A stretch of 64,000 nt of DNA from Stackebrandtia endophytica (GCF_006716355.1 NZ_VFOW01000001.1:5084001-5148000), one strand, 5' to 3'; numbered from the stretch's first letter, positions 17,485 through 27,375 are shown. Numbers and translations: made by a program. The notes: a model not told the origin generated them from the sequence alone.

Positions 17485-19176
17485 ATGCCGTTGGTCGATC
17501 GGGAGTCTTTGCCACCGTTGCGGGCGTGGCAGCGAAAGGCGATGGTCGCCTACCACCGGTCGGTGAGCCCGGACTTTCTCGCGGTGGCGACGCCGGGCGC
17601 GGGTAAGACCACATTCGCGTTGCGGATCGCGATGGACCTGTTGGAGTCCGGGACGGTCACCCAGGTGACGGTCGTGGCGCCGACGGAGCACCTGAAGGTG
17701 CAGTGGGCTCAGGCTGCCAACCGGGTGGGCATCTCGCTCGACCCGTCGTTTCGCAACGCCGACATCCACACTTCGGGTGATTTCCACGGTGCCGTCGTCA
17801 CCTACGCACAGGTGGGCGCCGACCCGTCGGTGCACCGGCGTCGCACCATGACCAAGTCGACCCTGGTGATCCTCGACGAGATTCACCATGCCGGTGACGC
17901 CCGTTCCTGGGGTGAGGGAGTTCAGGTCGCCTTCAGCCCGGCGACCCGGCGTCTGGCGTTGACCGGTACCCCGTTCCGCTCCGACGACAACCCGATCCCG
18001 TTCGTCACCTACGACGTCGACACCGACGGGGGAATGCGGTCGCGACCGGACTCGGTGTACGGATACACCCACGCGCTGGCCGACAACGTGGTCCGACCGG
18101 TCCTGTTCCTCGCCTACAGCGGACAGGCCCGGTGGCGCAACAGTGCCGGTGACGAGTTGGCGGTGCGGTTGGGGGAGCCGCTGACCAAGGACTTGACCGC
18201 GCAGGCGTGGCGGACCGCCCTGGACCCGGCCGGCGACTGGATCCCGCAGGTGCTGCGAGCCGCCGATGCCCGGCTGAACGCCCTACGGCAGGCGGGGATG
18301 CCCGATGCCGGCGGCCTGGTGATCGCCTCCGACCAGCAGGACGCGCGCGCTTACGCGGGCCTGTTGTCACGAGTCACCGGTGAGTCCCCGGTCGTCGTAC
18401 TCTCCGATGACGCCGGTTCCTCCGATCGGATCGCGCGATTCAACGAGTCGGACGACAAGTGGATGATCGCGGTTCGCATGGTGAGCGAAGGCGTGGACAT
18501 CCCGCGTCTGGCGGTCGGCGTGTACGCCACCAACGCGCACACGCCGCTGTTCTTCGCGCAGGCCATCGGTCGGTTCGTACGTTCCCGCCGGCGGGGTGAG
18601 ACCGCGTCGGTGTTCCTGCCGAGCGTTGCCCCACTGCTGGAGTTGGCCGCTGAGCTGGAACGCGACCGCGACCACGTGATCCAACCGCCGTCCGACACCG
18701 ATCCCGAGGATCTGCTGGCCGAAGCACAGCGGCAGCGGGACGAACCGGGCAGCGACACCGGTCTGGCGAGGGAGACCCTGGCCGCGACCGCCGAGCTCGA
18801 CCAGGTGATCTTCGACGGTGCGTCCTTCGGCACCCCGATTCAGGCCGGGTCTCCCGAGGAGGAGGAGTTCCTGGGCCTACCGGGTCTGTTGACACCCGAG
18901 CAGGTATCGATGCTGCTGTCGAAGCGGCAGGCGGAACAGGTCACCCGAAAATCGGCGGGCACGGTGACCGAACAGGTCCGGCCGCAGAGCCCCGGCGAGC
19001 GTCGCATCGCGCTGCGACGGCGGTTGAACGCGTTGGTCGCGGCACGCCATCACGCCACCAACGTTCCGCACGGGAAGATCCACGCCGAACTACGGCGGAT
19101 CTGCGGGGGCCCGCCCAGCGCGCAGGCATCCATGGAGCAGTTGGAGCAACGCATCGAGGCGATCCAACAGCTCTAG
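17485..19176 (+). CDS. Superfamily II DEAD/DEAH-type helicase
   Basis: The product is 563 aa. Visible motifs: Walker A TPGAGKTTF near residue 37, DEIHH (Walker B/DEAH-type), LTGTPF (motif III), and RMVSEGVDIPRL plus QAIGRFVR (motifs V and VI). The C-terminal 150 residues are helical and do not match a domain I know. Such single-protein SF2 helicases are conserved in actinobacteria, with roles suggested in DNA repair. The ATG at 17485 has AGGTGGGG 6 nt upstream. A terminator follows at 19201. Confidence 0.92.
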   Translation: MPLVDRESLPPLRAWQRKAMVAYHRSVSPDFLAVATPGAGKTTFALRIAMDLLESGTVTQVTVVAPTEHLKVQWAQAANRVGISLDPSFRNADIHTSGDFHGAVVTYAQVGADPSVHRRRTMTKSTLVILDEIHHAGDARSWGEGVQVAFSPATRRLALTGTPFRSDDNPIPFVTYDVDTDGGMRSRPDSVYGYTHALADNVVRPVLFLAYSGQARWRNSAGDELAVRLGEPLTKDLTAQAWRTALDPAGDWIPQVLRAADARLNALRQAGMPDAGGLVIASDQQDARAYAGLLSRVTGESPVVVLSDDAGSSDRIARFNESDDKWMIAVRMVSEGVDIPRLAVGVYATNAHTPLFFAQAIGRFVRSRRRGETASVFLPSVAPLLELAAELERDRDHVIQPPSDTDPEDLLAEAQRQRDEPGSDTGLARETLAATAELDQVIFDGASFGTPIQAGSPEEEEFLGLPGLLTPEQVSMLLSKRQAEQVTRKSAGTVTEQVRPQSPGERRIALRRRLNALVAARHHATNVPHGKIHAELRRICGGPPSAQASMEQLEQRIEAIQQL

Positions 19177-19200
19177 GGGGTGCTCTCCACGGGCACGACT

Positions 19201-19227
19201 AAGCGCCCGGCCATCGGCCGGGCGCTT
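19201..19227. terminator. Bidirectional hairpin terminator
   Basis: A perfect 12-bp stem (AAGCGCCCGGCC and its complement) with loop ATC sits between the convergent helicase gene and the DUF7455 gene. It can serve both. Confidence 0.88.
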
Positions 19228-19240
19228 ATGACGGGCAGTT

Positions 19241-19480
19241 TCAGTTCTTGGAGGCCAGGAGTTCGCTTCCGCGCCAGTCGAATTCACTGTCTGCGCTGAA
19301 GTCAACCGCGACCTTTACCAGGTTCTCGGCGTACTTGTTCGCGTGGTGTCCGCAAAACACCAGGTCATCTCCACCGGCTAGGGTGATCCGCAGCTTCGCG
19401 GCAGCGCTACACCGATCGCAGCGCTCACCGGCGACGGGACGAGTCTCCGTCTCGGGCGGGGGCGTCAGGGTGGGTGTCAT
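19241..19480 (-). CDS. DUF7455-type small zinc protein
   Basis: The product is 79 aa. The core is ERCDRCSAAAKLRITLAGG followed by LVFCGHHANKYAENL: a CxxC and a CxHH that together could bind one zinc. This small protein is widespread in actinobacteria, commonly near the principal sigma factor gene as here. The function is unknown. Confidence 0.88.
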   Translation of the reverse strand: MTPTLTPPPETETRPVAGERCDRCSAAAKLRITLAGGDDLVFCGHHANKYAENLVKVAVDFSADSEFDWRGSELLASKN

Positions 19481-19808
19481 GGCCTCTCCTTCGGCTGTGA
19501 TCGGTTGTCGTCACAGTTGACACTATTACTGCTGTAAACCCCGGGTCGGGGTCCCTTACTTGTCTCATCCTGCAACGCGCGGTCAACGCGATAGCTTCCC
19601 GATGGGACACGGCCGCGATAGGGCTCACATTCTGTGACCTAACGACGGTACCGCCGTAGCCAGATCACGGTATCCGACGCATCCGCCATTCGGCAACTAG
19701 GTCGACGGGCGAAATCACCCGTTCATACTAATTTCCTCCGGTTGAGCGCTTTCGTCGCGATCGAGCCATCGTTACTCCACCGTAGCCTCGGGGTGTGACG
19801 CTTGACGC
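19481..19808. other. Divergent intergenic region, no gene seen
   Basis: 328 bp between the divergent DUF7455 gene and the membrane protein gene. It is less GC-rich than its surroundings and should hold both promoters. I see no convincing ORF or RNA structure. Confidence 0.5.
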
Positions 19809-20453
19809 ATGAGTTCGGTCTCTCGAATAATCACGCCTCTACAGCCGCGCCCGTCGAAGCCGTCACCTCCCCGCGCCGCCGCCGGGTGGGTCGCCGTGGG
19901 GCTGGCGGTCGCGGTGGCGGCGGTTTTCACGGTGGGCGGGGTCAACCCCTGGAACAACGTGGTGCTGCTGAGCTACTTCGCCGACCCCTTCTTCGGCTTG
20001 ATGGTCGTGGCCGGTCTGACATACCTGGCGTTGTGGTTGCTGCTGCCGGTGCGCAGTGAGGCGAAGCATCGTGGCCGGTTGGCGGTGCGCATCAGCGTGG
20101 TGCTGATCGCGGTTGCGGGCCTGTTCGGGTTCGGCCTGTACGGCACCCACTTCTATGACTACACGGGTCAGGAGGTCGTGAGGTCACCTGACGGGGAGCG
20201 AGCGTTGGCCATCGTCGTGCGTTCCGGCGCACCCGATCCACGCATTCATCTATACGAGGGGAGTGGTCTGGCGACCGTCGACGTCGCCGATCTGGGGCCG
20301 CTCTGCCCCGGTAACGACATGAGCTTCGCCGACGACACGACCGTGCTGATCCGAAACTCCTACGGCGAGTTCTCGATCCGGCTGGATTCGGCCTCGGGCA
20401 TGCCGACCGAGGTCATGGCCACCTGTAGCGATCTCGCGGCCAACCCCGGCTGA
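19809..20453 (+). CDS. Unrecognised membrane protein with extracytoplasmic domain
   Basis: The product is 214 aa. Three hydrophobic segments are seen (about 25-45, 55-80, 95-115). They are followed by a C-terminal domain of about 90 residues containing two Cys (PLCPGND, ATCSDL) that could form a disulfide outside the cell. No family recognised. It is convergent with rpoD, from which it is separated by a terminator. Confidence 0.75.
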   Translation: MSSVSRIITPLQPRPSKPSPPRAAAGWVAVGLAVAVAAVFTVGGVNPWNNVVLLSYFADPFFGLMVVAGLTYLALWLLLPVRSEAKHRGRLAVRISVVLIAVAGLFGFGLYGTHFYDYTGQEVVRSPDGERALAIVVRSGAPDPRIHLYEGSGLATVDVADLGPLCPGNDMSFADDTTVLIRNSYGEFSIRLDSASGMPTEVMATCSDLAANPG

Positions 20454-20507
20454 GCCGTCGGCCCGGCACCCAGTGGCCCCACGCGACATGAACACCGCTC
20501 AGAAAAG

Positions 20508-20550
20508 CGTTCAGCGGCCGCAACGGTTGATCCGTTCCGGCCGCTGAACG
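20508..20550 (-). terminator. Terminator after rpoD
   Basis: CGTTCAGCGGCCG (20508-20520) pairs with its complement at 20538-20550. An inner stem AACGG/CCGTT and a 5-nt loop lie between. It sits 20 bp after the rpoD stop, between convergent genes, so it may act in both directions. Confidence 0.88.
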
Positions 20551-20569
20551 ACACGTTGTAGCGCTGCCG

Positions 20570-22198
20570 CTAGTCGAGGTAGTCGCGCAGGACCTGCGAA
20601 CGCGACGGGTGGCGCAGCTTCGACATCGTCTTGGACTCGATCTGCCTGATGCGCTCGCGCGTCACGCCGTAGACCTGACCGATCTCGTCCAGCGTGCGGG
20701 GCTGGCCGTCGGTGAGGCCGAACCGCAACCGGACCACGCCGGCCTCTCGCTCCGACAGGGTTTGCAGCACCTGCTGCAACTGGCCCTGAAGCAGTGAGAA
20801 CGACACCGCGTCGACGGCCACGACCGCCTCGGAGTCCTCGATGAAGTCACCCAGCTGGCTGTCGCCCTCATCGCCGATGGTCTGGTCCAGCGAAATGGGC
20901 TCCCGCGCGTACTGCTGGATCTCCAGCACCTTCTCCGGGGAGATGTCCATCTCGCGGGCCAGCTCCTCGGGCGCGGGTTCGCGACCCAGATCCTGGAGCA
21001 GCTCACGCTGGATACGGCCGAGCTTGTTGATGACCTCGACCATGTGCACCGGGATGCGGATGGTGCGGGCTTGGTCGGCCATGGCTCGGGTGATGGCTTG
21101 GCGGATCCACCAGGTGGCGTAGGTGGAGAATTTGAATCCCTTGGTGTAGTCGAATTTCTCGACGGCACGGATGAGACCCAGGTTCCCCTCCTGGATCAGG
21201 TCCAGGAACGCCATTCCACGGCCGGTGTAGCGCTTGGCCAGCGACACCACCAGACGAAGGTTGGCGGCCAGCAGGTGGTTCTTGGCACGTTCACCGTCGC
21301 GGGTCACCCACTCCAGATCCCGGCGGGCCTGAATGGGAAGTTCCTCGCCGGCCTCCTTGAGCTGGCGCAGCCGCTCGACGGCGTACAGACCCGCCTCGAT
21401 GCGCTTGGCGAGCTCGACCTCCTGGGCCGCGTTCAGCAGCGGAACCTTGCCGATCTGCTTCAGGTAGGCGCGGACCGAGTCGGCCGAGGCCGTCATCTCG
21501 GCGTCCTTGCGCGCCTGCTTCAGAGCCTCGGAGTCCTCGTCGTCCCAGTCGAAGTCGGAGCCCTCTTCGTCGTCCTTCTTGGACTTGCTGCTCTTCTTGG
21601 CGGACTTCTTGGTCGCCTTCTTCGCCTTCTTGGCCGGCTTCGCCGTCGGCTCCTCGTCGAGTTCGACGTCGGCCAGCGCCTCGAGGAGTTCCTCCTCGGT
21701 CGGCATCGCCTCGTCGTCGGAGGGCGCCTTCTTGGTGGCGGTCTTCTTCGCTGCGGCCTTCTTCGTGGCCTTCTTGGCGGTGGTCTTCTTCGCCGCCTTC
21801 TTGACCGGGGCGGTCGCCTCGTCGGTGGCGTCGGTGGCGTCGGTCGCGTCGGTCGGCTCCGCCTTGGCCGCGGTCTTCTTCACCGTGGCCTTCTTGGTGG
21901 CCTTCTTCGCCGTCTTCTTGGCGGTGGCCTTGGCCGTGGTGGCTCGGGAGGCGGGTGTGGCCGACCGGGCCGCGGGGACGGCTCGTCGAGTGCTAGCAGA
22001 CCCGTCGACGACGACGGTCACGTCAGCTTCAGCCAGTGCGCGTAGGATCTTCTTTCCCTGGGCGGGCGCCACCGCCGCGTTCTCCAGGAATCCGGCCACG
22101 TCGGCCGATGTGAGTTGTCCACCGCGATCATTGGCCAGCTGAAGAAGTGACTCTGTCAGTGAACGGACGTCAGTACCGTTGGGGCTCGCGTCTGTCAC
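20570..22198 (-). CDS. rpoD: Principal RNA polymerase sigma factor (RpoD/HrdB/SigA)
   Basis: The product is 542 aa. An N-terminal region 1.1-like segment (1-70) is followed by a long Lys/Ala/Thr-rich and then acidic low-complexity stretch (about 75-225). Regions 1.2 to 4.2 fill 230-542 ([76 protein letters not shown]). The basic Ala/Lys tract is typical of actinobacterial principal sigma factors. It directs housekeeping transcription. The GTG at 22198 follows GGAAGG. It shares a 155-bp identical DNA block with the group 2 sigma gene. Confidence 0.97.
   Translation of the reverse strand: MTDASPNGTDVRSLTESLLQLANDRGGQLTSADVAGFLENAAVAPAQGKKILRALAEADVTVVVDGSASTRRAVPAARSATPASRATTAKATAKKTAKKATKKATVKKTAAKAEPTDATDATDATDEATAPVKKAAKKTTAKKATKKAAAKKTATKKAPSDDEAMPTEEELLEALADVELDEEPTAKPAKKAKKATKKSAKKSSKSKKDDEEGSDFDWDDEDSEALKQARKDAEMTASADSVRAYLKQIGKVPLLNAAQEVELAKRIEAGLYAVERLRQLKEAGEELPIQARRDLEWVTRDGERAKNHLLAANLRLVVSLAKRYTGRGMAFLDLIQEGNLGLIRAVEKFDYTKGFKFSTYATWWIRQAITRAMADQARTIRIPVHMVEVINKLGRIQRELLQDLGREPAPEELAREMDISPEKVLEIQQYAREPISLDQTIGDEGDSQLGDFIEDSEAVVAVDAVSFSLLQGQLQQVLQTLSEREAGVVRLRFGLTDGQPRTLDEIGQVYGVTRERIRQIESKTMSKLRHPSRSQVLRDYLD
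21051..21205 (-). repeat. 155-bp block identical to 12556-12710 (sigma region 2)
   Basis: Partner of the block in the group 2 sigma gene, 8,495 bp away in the same orientation. Flanking sigma coding sequence is conserved in protein but clearly diverged in DNA. Confidence 0.95.
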
Positions 22199-22424
22199 GA
22201 ACTACCTTCCGAGGCGTTGGGCGGGCAAGATCAAACCTGGCGCGCCAGCGTGGTGTGATCTGATGTTGGCTTGTGAACCCTCTGGCTGTCTGTGTCCGCC
22301 AGATGGGCAGGCGTGAATTGTAACGCTGCGTTTCACCGAACAACCACCATGCGCGCTGCTTTGCCCCGGAAGTGTTGTCAAAACGTCCGATTCGGGCGAG
22401 TCACCACGGTAAGGCACCGGTCGA

Positions 22425-22940
22425 TCACTCTTTCGCGCAGGTGCCCTCGGGGGCTTCGGGCCAGCCGATCACCGAAAGGGCGTTACGTGCGTCGCTCTTG
22501 GTGTTCAGCTGTTGGAAGCCGGGACCGAGAATGATTTCCACATAGTCGTTCTCGTTGTCCAGTGAAAAGATATGGGTCGATTCGGCGAAGTAGGACCGCA
22601 GTAGATGCGCATCGGCAACGGTCTTGGGGCCGTAGTGAATCTCGACCTGGGACGCCAATTCCTCCTGATCCGAATTATCGGTCTCGATGACCTCGAAACC
22701 GTAATCGGACAGCTGGGCTGCGGCTTGGTCGGCCAGGCCGGCGTTGTCGGTGGCGTTGAGAACCCGCACCGACACGTCTTCTTCCTCGGCCAGGGAAATG
22801 TCGACCGGAACCGCGCCCGGTGGGCAGGATTCCGCCTCGGCGGTTTGGCTGTCGTTGGCGATGGCGATCCACGACGTGGCGATCGCTATGACCAAGAGGA
22901 AACCGATGACGATGATCGCGCGAACTTGCGTGATACGCAC
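22425..22940 (-). CDS. LytR C-terminal domain membrane protein
   Basis: The product is 171 aa with one N-terminal membrane helix (VRAIIVIGFLLVIAIATSWIAI). An extracytoplasmic LytR_C-type domain follows (VSVRVLNATDNAGLADQAAAQLSDYGFEVIETDN). The domain occurs at the end of LytR-CpsA-Psr cell-wall ligases and also alone, as here. The GTG at 22940 has GGGAGG 4-5 nt upstream. The longer frame to 23069 lacks a good ribosome-binding site. Confidence 0.88.
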   Translation of the reverse strand: MRITQVRAIIVIGFLLVIAIATSWIAIANDSQTAEAESCPPGAVPVDISLAEEEDVSVRVLNATDNAGLADQAAAQLSDYGFEVIETDNSDQEELASQVEIHYGPKTVADAHLLRSYFAESTHIFSLDNENDYVEIILGPGFQQLNTKSDARNALSVIGWPEAPEGTCAKE

Positions 22941-23392
22941 ACTGCCTCCCCGGACCCATACGACGTGGACGAGATTATCGTGCCACGTTCGGGCGCGGCG
23001 GCGGGGGAGAGTCGCCATTTGCGATATCGACGTTACGTGATCGTTGAATATCGAAATCGTGGCGACCACCGGGAACGATGTGATCCTTTTTGCAGCTCAG
23101 CGGTCGGGGTTGCGAAATGTGACCCAACCGGTACGATTCGGCTGGTTTTCTTGTCGGATCGCTCACATCGGGAACATTTGTCGGGTACCGGACGTACAGA
23201 GGTTTCGCGGGCGGGGTAAGGTACCGCGCTCGCGGGGAGGCGTCCGTTAGGGGCGGCCGCCGCTCGCGGCGTTGATTCACCCGTACCGTGCCCCGAGACG
23301 GGTGCGGTCGACAAGTTGATTCGCGATCCAACCGCATGCGTGCCCGGTCGCGGATCGAGCCATACCGATGACATTGGGAGTGAGGCAATCCT
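22941..23392. other. Divergent intergenic region, no gene seen
   Basis: About 450 bp between the divergent LytR_C gene and the DUF4193 gene. No ORF with a plausible start and codon use is apparent. It should hold two promoters; elements could not be assigned reliably. Confidence 0.5.
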
Positions 23393-23692
23393 ATGGCTAC
23401 AGACTACGACGCTCCAAGGCGTGACACTGAGGAAAGCGGTGACGACAGCCTGGAGGAATTGAAGGCGCGTCGCGCGGACGCTCAGTCCGGCAGCGTGGAC
23501 GTCGATGAGGTTGAGGTCGCCGAGAACTTTGAACTTCCCGGCGCCGATCTCGCCGACGAGGAGTTGACGGTCAAGGTCCTGCCGATGCAGAACGACGAAT
23601 TCCGCTGCTCCAGCTGTTTCCTGGTTCACCACCGCAGCCAGTTGGCCGTGGAGAAGAAGGGCAGGTTGATCTGCCGCGACTGTGCGGCCTGA
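23393..23692 (+). CDS. DUF4193 acidic zinc-binding protein
   Basis: The product is 99 aa. An acidic N-terminal two-thirds is followed by FRCSSCFLVHHRSQLA and LICRDCAA, two CxxC pairs forming a zinc ribbon. It matches DUF4193 (Rv2699c-like). The position next to DUF3093, dut, DUF3710 and DUF3159 is conserved in actinobacteria. It may act with RNA polymerase, as several small acidic zinc proteins do, but this is inference. Confidence 0.92.
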   Translation: MATDYDAPRRDTEESGDDSLEELKARRADAQSGSVDVDEVEVAENFELPGADLADEELTVKVLPMQNDEFRCSSCFLVHHRSQLAVEKKGRLICRDCAA

Positions 23693-23708
23693 CCGTGAGT
23701 GAAGGTGG

Positions 23709-24197
23709 CTACGGTTGCGGCGCCGACTTCTGCGGTGCCGCACCGATGGGGCTCAAGACCTCGGCGAGGGTGTGGGCGCGTCGGCTGGAGATGATCCAGT
23801 ACGGCGTCGGATCGCCGGGGTCGGCCAACGTCACCTTCACCGCGGACTTGATCCACGGGCGCTGGATGACGAAAGCGATCGGGTGCAGTTGCGCCGACAA
23901 CGCGTCACGCAGCGCGGTGCCGGTCAACGGTTGCACCGATTCGATGACCTCCAGTGGCAGGACCGCGTCGTCGACGTGGAAACTGCCGGCGGAGACCCTC
24001 ACCTTGATACGACCGATCCAGGCCAGCCCGAAGACCGTCAGGGGGATCAGTACCGCGAACGGCAGCCAGGTCACCAACCCCGGAACCCCGAGCCCGATCT
24101 CGAATGCCAGGAAACAGGCCAGGGCAAGCGACAGCGGCCAGGCCCACCACGGCACGGTGAGTCGTTCTTGAAAGCCGGTGGTTTTGTCGGACGCCAT
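23709..24197 (-). CDS. DUF3093 membrane protein
   Basis: The product is 162 aa. Two membrane helices near the N-terminus (WWAWPLSLALACFLAFEIG and WLPFAVLIPLTVFGLAW) precede a cytoplasmic PH-like domain (GRIKVRVSAGSFHVDDAVLPL, WIISSRRAHTLAEVL). This is the DUF3093 pattern; the function is unknown. ATG at 24197. It faces dut divergently and DUF4193 convergently. Confidence 0.9.
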   Translation of the reverse strand: MASDKTTGFQERLTVPWWAWPLSLALACFLAFEIGLGVPGLVTWLPFAVLIPLTVFGLAWIGRIKVRVSAGSFHVDDAVLPLEVIESVQPLTGTALRDALSAQLHPIAFVIQRPWIKSAVKVTLADPGDPTPYWIISSRRAHTLAEVLSPIGAAPQKSAPQP

Positions 24198-24257
24198 GGT
24201 GCAGAGACTACCGTTACACGTTGATACGCCCACTACCGCAGTTGGAGATCAGACCAC

Positions 24258-24758
24258 GTGAACCATGTGACGGTGGCTCTGCGCCGCCTGGATCCGGACC
24301 TTCCGGTACCGCATTACGCGCATCCGGGCGACGCCGGTGCCGACCTGTACGCCTCCGAAGACATCACCCTCGAACCGGGGCGGCGCGCGTTGGTCGGCAC
24401 CGGCATCGCCGTCGCGTTGCCGACCGGATATGTCGGTCTGGTGCATCCCCGGTCGGGGTTGGCCGCGCGATGTGGTGTCACGGTGGTGAACGCTCCCGGT
24501 ACCGTCGACGCCGGATACCGTGGAGAGATCAGGGTCAATCTGATCAATCTGGACCCTGCGGTCGTGGCGACGATCAGTCGCGGTGACCGCATCGCACAAT
24601 TGTTGGTGCAACGCGTCGAACATGCCTGGTTCGACATCGTCGAAGAACTACCGGAATCGGTGCGAGGTGCCGGTGGACATGGTTCCACCGGCGGATTCGC
24701 TTCGAGGCCGGTGGTCGGGCACATGAGCGCTACCAGTCCTGGGAAAGATGGAGAATAA
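24258..24758 (+). CDS. dut: dUTP pyrophosphatase
   Basis: The product is 166 aa. All five trimeric dUTPase motifs are visible: [29 protein letters not shown] (catalytic Asp), [10 protein letters not shown] and [11 protein letters not shown]. It hydrolyses dUTP to dUMP, keeping uracil out of DNA and supplying thymidylate synthesis. The downstream DUF3710 gene begins 3 bp after the stop, so the two are co-transcribed. Confidence 0.98.
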   Translation: MNHVTVALRRLDPDLPVPHYAHPGDAGADLYASEDITLEPGRRALVGTGIAVALPTGYVGLVHPRSGLAARCGVTVVNAPGTVDAGYRGEIRVNLINLDPAVVATISRGDRIAQLLVQRVEHAWFDIVEELPESVRGAGGHGSTGGFASRPVVGHMSATSPGKDGE

Positions 24759-24760
24759 CG

Positions 24761-25561
24761 GTGTTTGGACGTCGACGTCGACGTGAAGCGGAGAACAACG
24801 AGATCGCCGAGGAGATCGCTGCCGAGCAGGAGGAGACCACCCCGGAGGTGGGGCCCTTCGACAGCGAGGACGCTCCCGACGACGACGTTCGACGGCTGGA
24901 TCTGGGCAGCATGAAGGTGCCGACCCCCGCCGGGGTCGAGGCACGGATGCAGACCGACGAACGTGGCAACGTTCGCCAGATCACGCTGATCCACGGCAAC
25001 AGCGCCGTGCAGATCGGCGTGTTCGCGGCCCCCCGCAGTGAGGACATCTGGGAGGAGGTCCGCGAGGAGATCACTGCCGGAGTTGCCAAGCAGGGCGGCA
25101 AGATCGAGGAGATCGACGGCGACTACGGCATCGAGTTGTTGGTCCGCGCCACCGGTCAGCAGGGCACCGCGGCGACCCGTTTCGTCGGTGTCGACGGTCC
25201 GCGCTGGTTCCTGCGCGCGGTCTTCCAAGGCGCCATCGCGTTGGACCCGGAGGCCTCCGATCTGCTCAACGATTGCGTCCGAGGCGTGATCGTCGAACGG
25301 GGCACCCAGCCGATGCCGGTGTTGGAGGGGCTGCCGTTGCGGCTTCCCGCCAACATGGCCGAGCAGGCCAAGGCGAAGCTGGCCGCCAACAAGGCCGGCT
25401 CCGAGGCCTCCCCTGCCGCACCCGTGGCGGCTCCGGCCATCACCGGTGGGGTCGCGAGCGCCGGTAGCACCGGAGGTGCGGTCAACGGTTCTCGTCCGGC
25501 GGGGCAGACGCGTGGCGGCGGTGGCAAGCGGAAGCCGTCTCCCAAACCGAAGCGGCGCTGA
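24761..25561 (+). CDS. DUF3710 protein
   Basis: The product is 266 aa. The N-terminus is highly charged (FGRRRRREAENNEIAEEIA). A central DUF3710 domain follows at about 45-215 (RLDLGSMKVPTP, ARWFL-type core, LRLPANM). A Gly/Pro/Lys-rich tail ends KRKPSPKPKRR. The function is unknown; the basic tail could contact nucleic acid. GTG start at 24761 with GGAG 9 nt upstream. Partner of dut in the conserved block. Confidence 0.93.
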   Translation: MFGRRRRREAENNEIAEEIAAEQEETTPEVGPFDSEDAPDDDVRRLDLGSMKVPTPAGVEARMQTDERGNVRQITLIHGNSAVQIGVFAAPRSEDIWEEVREEITAGVAKQGGKIEEIDGDYGIELLVRATGQQGTAATRFVGVDGPRWFLRAVFQGAIALDPEASDLLNDCVRGVIVERGTQPMPVLEGLPLRLPANMAEQAKAKLAANKAGSEASPAAPVAAPAITGGVASAGSTGGAVNGSRPAGQTRGGGGKRKPSPKPKRR

Positions 25562-25680
25562 GGCACCGACCCGCACCGGGACTCGTCGGTACCGACCGGT
25601 ATCCGGCGTAGAGTGATCTCTGAGCCGTCGCGTACCGGTGTGAACACCGACCGCGATCACCCGAACCTGAGAGGGACCAG

Positions 25681-26412
25681 ATGGCCGAGCAACCAGGCGA
25701 GGTGGCCACCGACGAGCAGGCGGAGGTGGCGGCCAAGCGGCGTAGCCGGTTCGACGACGACGAGCCGCTGCCACCGATGACCGAGCAGATCTCCCAGCAG
25801 CTCGGTGGGGTTCGTGGGTTGATCGAGTCTGGAATCCCGGTCGGTGTCTTCGTCCTGATCAATGTGCTGTGGGACGACCAGTTGCGCTGGGCCATCGGGG
25901 CCGCGGTCGGTTGCGCCGTGTCGATCGCGGTGATCCGGGCGTTGCGCAAGCAGCCGATTCGTCACGCGATAAACGGCCTGTTCGGTATCGCGTTGGGCGC
26001 CTGGCTGGCCTGGAACAGCGGGGACGCCAACGAGTTCTATCTACCCGGAATTCTCTACGGCCTGGGTTACGGCGTGGCACTCCTGGGATCGGTGGCCTTC
26101 AAACACCCACTGGTGGGTTGGGGCTGGTCCATCATCGCCGGTGAGGGCAAGGCGAACTGGCGCGACGACGCGCGGCTGGTGTCGTTGTTCGGGTGGTTGA
26201 CCGCATTGTGGGGCACGGTGTTCCTGCTGAAGAACGTCGTGCGGTTGTGGATGTATCTCGACGGCGGCATGGCCAACGTGCTCGGCGTCTTCACCATCCT
26301 CTCGGGTTACCCGGTGACGGCGGCGCTGTTCCTGATCACCTTCTGGGCCGTGCGCAGGCGTCGCCCCACCGAGCTGATACAACCGGCTCCGGCCACCGAG
26401 ACGACCACCTGA
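25681..26412 (+). CDS. DUF3159 membrane protein
   Basis: The product is 243 aa. A polar N-terminus (1-35) is followed by five or six hydrophobic segments, consistent with DUF3159 (LPPMTEQISQQLGGVRGLIESGIPV and later WLTALWGTVFLLKN). The function is unknown. ATG at 25681 follows GAGAGGGACCAG. In many relatives an OB-fold gene lies between DUF3710 and DUF3159; only a 120-bp gap is seen here. Confidence 0.92.
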   Translation: MAEQPGEVATDEQAEVAAKRRSRFDDDEPLPPMTEQISQQLGGVRGLIESGIPVGVFVLINVLWDDQLRWAIGAAVGCAVSIAVIRALRKQPIRHAINGLFGIALGAWLAWNSGDANEFYLPGILYGLGYGVALLGSVAFKHPLVGWGWSIIAGEGKANWRDDARLVSLFGWLTALWGTVFLLKNVVRLWMYLDGGMANVLGVFTILSGYPVTAALFLITFWAVRRRRPTELIQPAPATETTT

Positions 26413-26556
26413 CGCCGGTTTCCCGCGCGGGCGTCGGTTGGGCGGGAACGAGTCTCGCACTGACGCGTCTTGCCCGATGCGATTCTGTGTCTGAGGTGGC
26501 GCTGTTTCCGATGGCCCACTGTGCGGCGGACGATGTTGCGACGGATCGTCGTTCCA

Positions 26557-27375
26557 CTATCGAGTGGCCAGTGCCGTTCCGATGAAACGGATCGCCTCCT
26601 TGGTGCGGCTTTCTGCCGCCGGGCCGAGGTGTCCGGCCCCTTCGACAAGTCGGAACTCGTGATCGATGGCGAGTTCGTCGAGTACCCGGTGCAGATAGTC
26701 GGCGCCCTCATGAAGGCCGAACTCGTCGGCCGCTCCGCAATCTATGAGCACCGGCAGCGAAGCCTCCCGGATGTCGTCGGCGTGGGCACGGGCGCGTCCG
26801 TGGACGGAGTTGGCGAGATACACCGACGCCTCACCGGTTCCGTGGGACATGGCCCGGTGGAGGTCACCCAGGACCGATGGGATGTTCGAGGCCGGAACCT
26901 CGTCGGGATGCTCCCCCGGGAACACCGCGGGGGAGATCGCCGCGACCGCCGCATAGCGTTGCGGATCGGCGAAGGCGGCTTTGAGGGCTCCGTATCCGCC
27001 CATGGAGGCGCCGATGAGAGCCGTCGCCTCGGCCCGGCCGAAGGTGGCAGCGAGGTGTTCGGGGAATTCCTCGCCGATCAGGCTTTCCCATGAGTCTCCG
27101 GTGGGCCGGTTCAGGTAGAAGCCTCCGACGGTCGGGGTGCTGGCGCACGCGACGATCGATCGGGGAAACTCGCCTCGTTGGTAGAGCTCTTCGTAGTGCG
27201 GTGCGGCCAGTTCCAGTGACGCCGACGAGGACATGGCTCCGTGAAGGTGGAGCACCAGGGGAAGCCGTTCGGCGGCGTCCCAGTCGGTGGGCAGCAGGAC
27301 CCGATAGTCGACGGTCTCGGTGACCGATGTCGGTGTGAACAGGTCGTTGACGATGTGCAGGCGTGCGCGGGTCAT
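26557..27375 (-). CDS. Alpha/beta-hydrolase esterase (esterase D-like)
   Basis: The product is 272 aa. The fold is recognisable from YRVLLPTDWD, PLVLHLHGAMSS (oxyanion-hole region) and the nucleophile elbow GASMGGYGALKAA. The likely acid is in LIDCGAADEFG and the likely His in VEGAGHLG near the C-terminus. Putative acyl-ester hydrolase of the EstA/S-formylglutathione hydrolase group; substrate unknown. It is divergent from the TetR gene and probably under its control. Confidence 0.88.
   Translation of the reverse strand: MTRARLHIVNDLFTPTSVTETVDYRVLLPTDWDAAERLPLVLHLHGAMSSSASLELAAPHYEELYQRGEFPRSIVACASTPTVGGFYLNRPTGDSWESLIGEEFPEHLAATFGRAEATALIGASMGGYGALKAAFADPQRYAAVAAISPAVFPGEHPDEVPASNIPSVLGDLHRAMSHGTGEASVYLANSVHGRARAHADDIREASLPVLIDCGAADEFGLHEGADYLHRVLDELAIDHEFRLVEGAGHLGPAAESRTKEAIRFIGTALATR

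Noticed and set aside
21044-22045. Plus-strand 333-aa frame opposite rpoD
   Set aside because: Gly/Leu/Arg-rich antisense shadow of the Lys/Ala-rich sigma factor region; no ribosome-binding site or family match.
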